A DNA stretch of 23,726 nucleotides, taken from contig WTXG01000432.1 of NCBI GenBank assembly GCA_022496185.1, positions 1 through 23,726 of the forward strand. Direction: 5' to 3'. Shown here piece by piece: positions 15,769 through 23,726 of this stretch. Within the stretch, counting starts at the first letter, position 1. Every line of letters begins with the position of its first letter. A model generated the notes under the pieces. That model ran no database searches, was not told the DNA's origin, and was given only the letters and a program-made list of their open reading frames with translations. This DNA comes from Multifurca ochricompacta. Its lineage: Eukaryota; Basidiomycota; Agaricomycetes; Russulales; Russulaceae. The position numbers and the translations under genes are program-made.

Positions 15769-17454
15769 TCATAGTGCTTTTACAATAGCAAGCAATTCCC
15801 TATCCCAGATATCATAGTTTCGTTCCGCTGGTGAGAATGTTTCTGAATAGAAGGCGACTGGGTGAAGTAGTCCCACTTCATCTCTTTGATTTAGTACGGC
15901 TCCATTAGCGAAGTGGGATGCGTCGACTTCGAGTTCAAAGGGCTTCTTCAGATCCGGCTGCAAGAGGACTGGTTCTGAGCCGACAATGTCTCGGATCTGC
16001 TCGAAGGCCCGCTGATGCTCTTTTGCCCAGTGCCAGGGTACATCCTTTTTCAACAGCCCGTTTAGCGGTTGAGCAATTCCTGAGAATCCCTTGACAAATC
16101 GTCGATAGAAGTTGCAAAACCCGATGAAGGACCGCACATCCTTGACACACGTAGGTATGGGCCATTCTCGGATTCCCTGTACTTTTATCGGGTCCATCCG
16201 TACGTGTCCTCCTTCTAGGATGACTCCCAGATACTCAATGCTCTGTTGTTCGAACGAGCATTTGGCCGGTTTAAGGTATAGGTCATGCTCGCGTAGGATG
16301 TCCAGCACCTGGTGTACTCGCTGTCGATGATGGGTTCGGTCGTCCGCAGTAGCCACCAGTATATCATCCATGTATACTACCACTTCGCCAGTAAGAATGA
16401 GGTCGCGGAAGATGTGGTTCATCATAGACTGAAAGGTGGCGGGCGAGTTGGTAAGGCCGAAAAACATGACATTTGGCTCAAAGAGCCCTTGGTTGGTTTT
16501 AAACGCTGCTTTACACTGGTCTCCCTCTTTGATCCGAATATTGTTGTAACCCCAACGGACGTCCATTTTGGAGAATAAGGACTTGTCTCGCATAGTATCG
16601 ATGAGTTCTGATATGAGTGGTAGTGGGTAGGCATTCTTCACAGTATGGGCATTTATCCGTCGGTAGTCTTGTACGGGTCGAAGTTTGCCATCTTTCTTTT
16701 TGATGAAGAAGAATGGCGACGCATATGGTGATTTTGACGGACGAATGTACCCCTTGGCCAGATGTTCCTCGAGGAAAGCCGTGAGTGCTTTTTGTTCTTC
16801 CTGGGACAGTGGGTAAATTTTGCAGTCGATTGCCGCGGGCGTATCCGGTGTGAAATCGATGGCGTGGTCCCACGGTCTGGCAGGAGGAAAACGTTGCGAC
16901 TCCTCCTCTGAGAACACCTTCCAGTGCCGGTGGTACTCTCTGGGCACTACCTCCTCGAAGGTCCTTTCTGTATGTCCTTCCACCGCTTTCTGCGCAAGTT
17001 CCGATGCTTTGGTAGCGAAGCAACGGCCCGGACCTTCCTCTGTTTCTTCCACCCTTCGCACTGCCGAGTGTCGAGCCACATAGTCGTACCCCAGTGACGT
17101 GATAAGAACGGGGTAGAAATCTTTGTCCATGGTGGCATCACCCCAATTGATCTTGGGTTCGAATGCAGCGAGCCAGGGATATCCTAAAACCAAATCCTCT
17201 TCACCAAGGTTGGTGACCAGGAAGCGTATGGTTTTTGTCTTTTCCCCTACTTGGACACTAAGGTCAGTGTAATGAGTGATCTTTCCTGCTCGGTTGGCAG
17301 TTCCATCAATATTCCAGATATTCTTTTCCTGAGGGAGTGCCAGCATCCCTAATCCCATGGTTCTCGCCATTCGTGGGCTAATAAAGTTGTCGGTGGCTCC
17401 TGAGTCGATCAGGATGTCACGGTCGGCCGTCCTCTGTGTAGTCTCGAAATGCAC
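15769..17454 (-). pseudogene. E1 protease, reverse transcriptase and most of RNase H
   Basis: This is one 561-codon frame. Protease: LIDSGATDNF with catalytic Asp 17, then LGYPWLAAFEP near 90. Linker: SELAQK and an ARPWDHAIDF motif. RT: CKIYPLSQEEQKAL, SPYASPFFFIKKKDGKLRP, KMDVRWGYNN (Asp 298), FGLTNSPATFQ and YMDD at 361-364. RNase H: ELEVDASHFANGAVL and [11 protein letters not shown], where a TGA at 15769-15771 stops it. Sister copy E3 has CGA at the matching codon, so the stop is a C-to-T change. The start at 17454 is a Met near the protease N-terminus. Pol probably joins gag upstream, where stops and small indels now lie (17455-17538). Confidence 0.94.
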
Positions 17455-17535
17455 TGGTATTTCAAAGATTTGAAGCGACTAGTATACACAGAGGTACATG
17501 TAATGCTCGCGCCCAGGCCGATGGGGTAGAGCCAG

Positions 17536-19043
17536 TCAAAAATCCTTCTTTGCGAATGCCTTTTCCACTAGGATGGCTCGCACTTCTTCACTCTCCTTCA
17601 TCATGTTGGCCCATATTTCTTGCGCCTTTTCTTCTTCGTCGTCGTCTTTTTGTCGACAGTTGGTGGGTTGTTGCGGACAGGCATAACAGTTGCTTCTGCT
17701 GCACGTACTCCCTTCTTTGGACATTCCCTTGACATGTGCCCTTGTGCTTTGCAGCGAAAGCACCGCCCTTCCTTCATCAATGTCTGCCTCTCATCCTCTG
17801 TAAGGGCGACGCGTGCCCTGGTTCTGTCCGCAGAGGTATCCATCGCGTTCGGATCCCTCTGACCGGTGTGAGTGGGTTTAACCCCAAAGGCGGCCTTCCA
17901 TTGGTCGCGGGTCTTTCCCTTCCTGGTGTCGACTCCGAAGCGGGTCTGAAAGTCGAGGTAATCCTGCTGCTGTCGTCGGGCAGCGTCGACCCATGTATCC
18001 CAGTCATTGGGATGATGGAATTGGATAATGTTCTTCACCAGGGGGTTAGGCAACCCCTGGGAGAAGAGGTCCAGCGTTGCCTCCTCGTCTGTGTCATAAC
18101 CGGCCCTGTTGGCCAAACTTCTGAACTTTGCCACATAGGCGTCTAGTTCTCCTTTTTCCATCTTCAGAGTTTCAACTCCCGGGCCGCCTTCTGTTTGGCC
18201 TGCCCATCCGTGTATGCATCTTTAAACCGCTGGGCAATGGTTTCCCAGAGTCCCTCACTAGTGGTGCGACGCCCACTCTCAATTTGCTCATTCAGCCATT
18301 CCAGCTGCTCCATGGTCCAATCGTCTACAGCTTCCCCTCGAATCAGCGATAGAAGAGGTTGGCACGTTGGAAGGGATTTATGATCTGGGGAACATCATGG
18401 TTGAAGTTTTTGAACGTGGTAAACTCCAACATGAACTTTTTGCTTTGTGATCAATCCCCTGTAAACGTCTGTGGCAGCACACCTGACAGACGTCCGATGG
18501 CGGGGGAATGTTTGGTGGTAGCATGGCTGGTGGTGGCGGAGGAGGAGCCGGGTCTGGGAGCTGGGCAGCGATTGTGGACATGTTTTGGTAAAACAGGGGT
18601 GACGGTGTCTGTAGACTGTATAGAAATCTGGGGGGTTGTCAAAGCAGGGGCTCTGATCGTGACAACTCCGGGTGCAACTGGGGCTGTAGTCGACGCTAAT
18701 ACCAGTGCTTCTTCACTATTTTCTTCTACGTACTCTTCTGGCTCTGAGTCCGTAACGATGGCTGGGGGTTTTCTCTCCACGGCCCTAATCCAAATTCAGG
18801 TGGGGCAGGTCCTGTAGTGACCCAAGAGTTTCGACTGTCCGAATATCGGATACGGTACCAAACCCTTTTCTCGTCGTCGTATTCTACCGGTTGGTATCTT
18901 CCGTCGTGATAGACGTAGTATCCAAACTCGGATTCAAAGTCTTTCCAAGCGGCAGAGCCAAGTACTTGTTGTGAAAGATTATTCTCGTCTCTGCGTTCGA
19001 TGAGTTCTTCTTTAAAGAGGGTCTGACTGCGGCTGGAAGCCAC
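17536..19043 (-). pseudogene. E1 Gag (broken by frameshifts)
   Basis: Segments in order: N-terminal domain (19043 to about 18750; LGSAAWKDFESEFGYYVY and RVWYRIRY), acidic and Pro-rich linkers (about 18780 to 18450), capsid-like pieces to 18190, and an open 186-codon segment (18161-17601). The last holds AYVAKFRSLANRAGYDTDEE, FGVDTRKGKTRDQWKAAF and the zinc knuckle CFRCKAQGHMSREC at 17762-17721. The tail IWANMMKESEEVRAI...KKDF lies in another frame and ends at 17536. Frame changes occur near 18750, 18450, 18170 and 17640. The first codon is GTG (19043), with A at -3 and G at +4. No ATG is in frame between the LTR and the conserved N-terminus. Confidence 0.84.
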
Positions 19044-19049
19044 GATGAG

Positions 19050-19060
19050 AGACTCGACTT
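19050..19060 (-). other. Self-priming primer-binding site of element E1
   Basis: Minus-strand AAGTCGAGTCT lies 2 nt after the 5' LTR. It is exactly complementary to AGACTCGACTT at 19290-19280 in the LTR and identical to the sites of C and E2. Confidence 0.82.
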
Positions 19061-19062
19061 GA

Positions 19063-19627
19063 TGTTACGTCCGGTGCGGGACGTTCCACACGACTTGTGT
19101 GACAGCGTTCGTTCGCGAGTAGATAAGGGATCAATAAGATCCCTTGGAGTTTAACGGGAGGAGTCAGAGTCAAAGAGGCTGCGCTCTAAGACACTGTTAG
19201 CAGGAAGTACCAGAAGTACTGAGATGACGAGTCAAGGCGTCCAAAGGGTGTCCAGAAGACAAGCACCGATGTATTCAATAAGTCGAGTCTAGGTCTACTG
19301 GTAGCTATAGCGGACTTATATACGTAAGAATGGGCGTCTAAAGATAAGATTACGAGTCAATGTGGGCCCAATATCGAAAGCGGAGGGCGTAAAGCCTGGC
19401 TTCTACTGATAGGGGATTAAGTAAATGTCCGATCGTATGATAAGGAGATAAGCGATAAGCGAAGAAACAAGTAGGTAAACATGAACAAGCAAACGAGTCA
19501 CGGGGATGGACGAAGGGCATGTGACGGATCCCACGATGAGATGTGATCTGGTAGTGAAGCGTGGGCGGCAGGGAAGGGTCATCGTTGGGTAAGAGGAAAA
19601 AGACTGGGAGTGACGGGGTTCGTAACA
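19063..19627 (-). repeat. 5' LTR of element E1
   Basis: This 565-bp LTR in minus orientation starts TGTTACGAACCC at 19627 and ends ACGTAACA at 19063. It is followed by the primer-binding site and gag. It interrupts the E2 Pol after the SELAQN codons. Confidence 0.92.
19280..19322 (-). promoter_or_regulatory. LTR promoter and self-primer of element E1
   Basis: Minus-strand TATATAA (19322 to 19316) lies 32 nt upstream of AGACTCGACTT (19290 to 19280). The primer complement sits at 19050-19060. Confidence 0.75.
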
Positions 19628-20100
19628 TTCTGGGCTAATTCTGATGCCTTGGTAGCATAGCAGCGACCTAGGTCTTCCTCTTCTGTGTTCGTGGCTTTTA
19701 CTGTCGGATGTCTGACTGTGTAGTCATAGCCCATCGACGTAATGACAGTGGGATATGATTCTTTATTCATCGTCGCATCAGCCCAGTTGATCTTGGGTTC
19801 GAACGCAGCGAGCCATGGGTACCCTAGGATGAGATCTTCGTCTCCCAGGTCCGTAATTAGGAAACGAATGTTCTTTGTGTCCTCTCCCACCTGGACCTTT
19901 AGATCCGTGTAGTGAGTGATCTTTCCAGCACGATTGGCCGTTCCGTCAATATTCCAGATATTTTTTTCCTGGGGAAGTGCCAGTCTTCCCAAGCCCATGG
20001 TTTTGATCAGTCGTGGGTGAATGAAGTTATCCGTGGCTCCAGAATCCACTAGAATGTCTCGATCGGCCGTCCTCTGTGTAGTTTCAAAATGGACTGGTAT
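19628..20100 (-). pseudogene. E2 protease, truncated by E1
   Basis: The frame carries MDSGATDNFIHPRLIKTMGL (catalytic Asp of the DSG motif), then NIWNIDGTANRAGKITHYT, LILGYPWLAAFEPKINWAD and CYATKASELAQN. The next base starts the E1 LTR. Reading through the junction adds LTR-encoded residues (VTNPVTPS) before a stop at 19579. Those residues are not native. The protease core looks intact. The gag end and protease frame are separated by indels near 20130. Confidence 0.87.
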
Positions 20101-20173
20101 TTTAATGACTTGAATCGACTAGCATACACAGAGGTAACATGGAGTGCTCGTGCCCAGGCCGATGGGTTTGAGC

Positions 20174-21677
20174 CTAACAAAAATCCTTTTTCGCAAACGC
20201 CTTTTCTACCAGTATGGCGCACACTTCCTCACTCTCTTTCATCATATTGGCCCATATGTCCTGAGCCTTCTCTTCTTTGACCGTTTGTCCACAACGGGGG
20301 GGTTATTCTGAATGGGATGTTCTGGTGTTACCGTGGCGACGGCGACTCGTGCCCCCTTCTTGGACAATCCCTGGACATATGTCCCAGTGCTCTGCAGCGG
20401 AAGCAGCGCCCTTCCTTCATTAGTGTTTGCCGCTTGTCTTCTGTAAGTGCTGCCCGAGCTCGGGCCCGATCTGCTGAGGTATCCATAGCGTTTGGATCTC
20501 TCTGGCCATGCGGAGTGGGTTTTACTCCGAATGCTGCCTTCCACTGGTCTCGGGTTTTTCCCTTCTTGGTGTCGACTCCGAACCTTGTCTGGAAGTCGAG
20601 ATAGTCTTGTTGCTGCCTTCGAGCAGCATTGACCCAAGTATCCCAGTCGTGAGGATGATGAAATTGAATGATGTTTTTGACTAGGGGATTGGGCAGACCT
20701 TGCGAAAAGAGGTCTAGTGTTGCCTCTTCGTCGGTGTCATAGCCGGCCCTGTTGGCTAGACTTCTGAACTTGGCGACATATGCATCTAATTCACCTTTCT
20801 CCATCCTGAGGGACTTCAGTTCCCGGGCTGCCTTCTGCTTGGCTTGCCCGTCTGTGAAGGCGTCTTTAAACCTTTCAGCGATGGTCTCCCAAAGGCCTTC
20901 GCTTTGGTACGACGCCCACTTTCAACCTGCTCGTTTAACCACTCCAGTTGTTCCATAGTCCAATCGTCCACAGCATCCCCTCGGATTAGCGAGAGGAACA
21001 GATTGGACACTGGAACGGATTGACAATCTGTGGGACATCATGATTGAAGTTTTTGAACGTCGTGAACTCCAACATGAACTTTTTACTCTGCGAACGATCC
21101 CCGGTGAACGTCTGGGGTAACACTCCAGACAGTCGTCCAGAGGGGGGGGAATGTTTGGTGGTGGTGCCACAGGGCTGGCGGGTGGGGTCAGGAAGTTGGG
21201 CGGCAATTGTTGACATGTTTTGATAGAATGGGGTTACTGTGTCGGTGGATTGTATGGATATCTGTGGAGTTGTCAAAGCAGGGGCTCTGATCGTGACAAC
21301 TTCGGGTGCAACCGGAAACGTAGTCTCTGCTAATGCCGGTGCTTCTTCGCTAGATTCTTCTACGTACTCTTCTGGCTCAGAGTCCGTAACAATGGCCGGA
21401 GGGTTCTCTCTCCACGGGCCTAATCCAAATTCGGGTGGGCGGGTCTTGTAGTGACCCAAGAGTTTCGACTGTCCGAGTATCGGATACAATACCAAACTCT
21501 TCTCTCGTCGTCGTATTCTACCGGTTGGTATCTTCCGTCGTGATAGACATAGTATCCAAACTCGGATTCAAAATCTTTCCAGGTGGCAGAGCCAAGTACT
21601 TGTTGTGAAAGATTATTCTCGTCTCTGCGCTCAATGAGTTCTTCTCTGAAGAGGGTCTGACTGCGGCTGGAAGCCAC
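20174..21677 (-). pseudogene. E2 Gag (broken by frameshifts)
   Basis: This is the same protein as E1 Gag. The N-terminal domain is at 21677 to about 21430 (LGSATWKDFESEFGYYVY and RVWYCIRY). The acidic linker EPEEYVEESSEE is near 21380 and the capsid start FNHDVPQIVNPFQ near 21035. An open 158-codon segment (20804-20328) carries the zinc knuckle CFRCRALGHMSRDC. The tail WANMMKESEEVCAIL...KKDFC ends at TAG 20174-20176. Frame changes occur near 21430, 20900, 20370 and 20280. The codon where element C has TGA (10411) is CGA here. The frame opens with GTG, without an upstream in-frame ATG. Confidence 0.83.
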
Positions 21678-21683
21678 TGTGAG

Positions 21684-21694
21684 AGACTCGACTT
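21684..21694 (-). other. Self-priming primer-binding site of element E2
   Basis: Minus-strand AAGTCGAGTCT lies 2 nt after the LTR end. It is exactly complementary to AGACTCGACTT at 21927-21917. Confidence 0.82.
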
Positions 21695-21696
21695 GA

Positions 21697-22277
21697 TGTT
21701 ACGTCCGGTGTGGGACGTCCTGCACGACTTGTGCGACAGCGTTGATCAAGGGTTTCAGGTAAGAGGTCAATAGGGCCTCTTGGAGTGTCAAGGGGATGAG
21801 TCAAAGTCGAAGGGGCTGTTCCCTAGGACAATGTTGAATAGAATGCCGAAAGCACTGAGACAGACGAGTCAGAGATTCAAAGGGAAGTCCGGAAGACGAA
21901 CACCGATGTATTCAATAAGTCGAGTCTAAGGTCTACAGTGTAGCTAAGACGGACTTATATATGTAAGTGGATGGGCGTCTATAGATAAGGATGTCGGAGT
22001 CATGTGGCCCAAAGATACGAAAGCGGATGGCGTAAAGCCTGGCTTCTGATAGGGGATTAAGTAAATGTCCGGTTGTAGAGATAAGGAGATAAGAGGATAA
22101 GGGACAAGCGTAGACAAATAGTAGGTACATAAGTGCAAACAACGGTCATGGGATGGAAGCAACGCGTGTGAGGGGTCCCAGGATGGAGACGTAATGAGGA
22201 AGTGAAGGGTTGGGGGACGAGTGGGTCCCGGTTGGGGAGAGTGAAGAAAATAGGGCTGCTGGGCCCTGTTCGTAACA
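21697..22277 (-). repeat. 5' LTR of element E2
   Basis: This 581-bp LTR in minus orientation starts TGTTACGAACAGGG at 22277 and ends ACGTAACA at 21697. Its first 60 bases are closer to the LTR of C (shared TTTTCTTCACTCTCCCC) than to those of E1. It is inserted in the integrase zinc-binding domain of E3. Confidence 0.92.
21917..21961 (-). promoter_or_regulatory. LTR promoter and self-primer of element E2
   Basis: Minus-strand TATATAA (21961 to 21955) lies 34 nt upstream of AGACTCGACTT (21927 to 21917). An imperfect inverted copy (AAGTCCGTCT) lies just after the TATA box. Confidence 0.75.
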
Positions 22278-23726
22278 TTCAACATCCTTTTTCATGTTTG
22301 GCCACCAGTAGTCTCGTTTGGCAAGGGCGTATGTGTTTGTGACCCTGGGTGTCCTGCAGAGGGAAGGTCGTGGTGAAAATGAATCACCCCCCTCTTAATG
22401 TTGTTGCCACCAGTGACAACCAACCGATCGCCGTCTTTCCACCAAAGGCCGTCTTTCATCTTTATGTTATGCAGCTCTGCCCAGGATTTGCACAGTTCCT
22501 GGTTCATGTTTTGCATCACTTGGGCCCATAGATCCATGTCATGGAGGCTGACAACAGCGATCTTCGCGAAGACATCTTCTGGTAAAATGACAATATTGTC
22601 ATTGTCGTTTTCCCCTTCATCTTGTCCAGTTGGTCTGGACAGGGCGTCGGCTCGTGCATTACGAGCTCCAGGTAGGTGCTTGAGTGTGAAGTTGTATTCT
22701 TCAAGCTCCAAGACTTCTCGTGCTATCCGTCGACTGATCTTATGTGGTTCTCTCCAGTAAAGAGGTTGGAGTGGTCTGTATAGATGATGGTCTTGTGCGG
22801 GGATCCGGCCAAGTATGGTCACCAATGTCGTAATGCTTTAACGATAGCCAATAGTTCTCTGTCCCAAATGTCATAATTTCTTTCCACTGGTGAGAACGTT
22901 TCCAAGTAGAATGCGATGGGATGAAGAATCCCCCAGTATCTCTTTGTGACAAGACTGCGCCATTGGCATACATGGAGGCATCAACCTCCAGTTCGAAGGG
23001 TTTGGTCAGGTTGGGTTGGATAAGAACCGGCTCGGCACTGATTATCGCTTTTATCTGGTCAAATGCTTTCTGCTGTAGTTCGTCCCAATGCCAGGGCATG
23101 TCCTTTTTCAGCAAGTTGTTCAGTGGTCGGGTGATAGCTGAAAATCCCTTGACAAAGCGTCGGTAGAAATTGCAAAATCCAATGAACGATCTGACGTCTT
23201 TGGTACACTGAGGGGTGGTCCATTCTCGAATGCCTTGCACTTTTACAGGGTCCATGCACACTTGCCCTCCTTCCAGGATAACACCTAGGTATTCAACAGT
23301 CTTTTGCTTGAAGGAGCATTTGGCAGGTTTTCAAATAGAGGTTGTGTTTTGCCAGGATTTCTAATACCTCGTGAACTCGGGTCCGGTGGTGGGAATGTCA
23401 TCTCTCGTGGCTACCAGGATATCGTCCATGTATACTACGACCTCTTCTGTAAGGATCAGGTCTCGGAAAATGTGGTTCATCATGGCCTGGAAGGTCACCG
23501 GTGAGTTCATTAAGCCAAAGAACATAACGTTGGGTTCAAAGAGTCCTTGATTGGTCTTGAAGGTGGCTTTGGGCTGGTCGCCTTCTCGGATGCGAATATT
23601 ATTGTATCCAACAAATGTCCATTTTTGAGAATAGGGCTTTATCACACATTTTGTTGACGATTTCCAAGATTAGAGGAAGTGGGTAGTTGTTTTCACCGTG
23701 AGTTCGTTAATCCGTCTGTAGTCCTG
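22278..23726 (-). pseudogene. Element E3: pol fragment (RT, RNase H, integrase N-terminus)
   Basis: A sister copy of E1 Pol enters from the right edge. QDYRRIN is at the edge. RT continues with GYNNIRIREGDQ, FGLMNSPVTFQ and YMDD (near 23436). The thumb has KDVRSFIGFCNFYRRF near 23200. RNase H has [15 protein letters not shown] near 23000 and ARNARADALSRP near 22660. The integrase zinc-binding domain has HFHHDLPSAGHPG and WWPNMKKDV before the E2 LTR cuts it at 22277. Frame changes occur near 23640, 23360, 22930 and 22330. A TGA at 22819-22821 sits where E1 has CGA. The 5-bp flank of the E2 insertion is ttcaa (22278-22282). Confidence 0.9.

Larger units (their letters stand above)
12176..19627 (-). 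mobile_element. Element E1: near full-length chromovirus with an extra 3' ORF
   Basis: This 7.45-kb element has related LTRs at both ends (19063-19627 and 12176-12760). Between them lie the primer-binding site, gag, pol with chromodomain, a third ORF and the PPT. It is the most complete element in the window. Gag has frame changes, pol has one TGA in RNase H and one frameshift in integrase, and the third ORF is intact. The two LTRs differ at dozens of positions, including small indels. The 5-bp flanks (cctgt left, ttctg right) do not match. Confidence 0.87.
19628..22277 (-). mobile_element. Element E2: sister copy of E1, truncated after protease
   Basis: On the minus strand the order is 5' LTR (21697-22277), primer-binding site, gag and protease, up to the E1 5' LTR at 19627. 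Protein and DNA resemble E1 closely throughout. RT and downstream parts are not found on the other side of E1, where element C is read in the opposite direction. Confidence 0.88.

Overview
The window is a nest of broken Ty3/gypsy-type LTR retrotransposons. I see no host gene, tRNA, rRNA or CRISPR array. The reverse transcriptases (YMDD), the DD35E integrases, the chromodomains at the integrase C-terminus and the CCHC Gag proteins place the elements among the chromoviruses. Protein style, moderate GC and strong loss of CpG suggest a filamentous fungus, most likely a basidiomycete (Agaricomycetes). The species is not determined.

Layout, left to right. (A) 1-5115, minus strand: 5' LTR (4632-5115), gag, protease, RT, RNase H and integrase, running off the left edge. 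(B) about 5190-8953, plus strand: an element cut inside RT by A, with RT-RNase H-integrase-chromodomain, a degenerate third ORF, a polypurine tract (PPT) and a 3' LTR (8642-8953). (H) 8962-9618, plus: an LTR and primer-binding site of another family, cut off by C. (C) 9619-about 12150, plus: 5' LTR, gag and protease of a heavily CpG-decayed element. (E1) 12176-19627, minus: the only element with both LTRs in the window, with gag, pol, chromodomain and an extra 397-codon 3' ORF carrying four zinc-knuckle-like motifs. (E2) 19628-22277, minus: 5' LTR, gag and protease of a sister copy cut by E1. (E3) 22278-23726, minus: RT-RNase H-integrase of another sister copy cut by E2.

Two themes stand out. 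First, in every LTR a TATA-like box is followed 32-36 nt later by a 10-11 nt sequence. Wherever a primer-binding site is present, this sequence is exactly complementary to the site 2 nt beyond the LTR. That is the arrangement of Tf1-type self-priming, in which the 5' end of the RNA serves as primer instead of a tRNA. It recurs in unrelated LTR sequences and is often part of a palindrome at the predicted transcription start. Second, E1, and in decayed form B, carry a third sense-strand ORF between the chromodomain and the PPT.

Most in-frame stops are TGA. Where a sister copy or an invariant motif allows comparison, they usually replace CGA (or CGG), as expected from deamination of methylated CpG. 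Element order suggests successive nested insertions, but E1 lacks a matching target-site duplication, so rearrangement between copies (or misassembly) is also involved.
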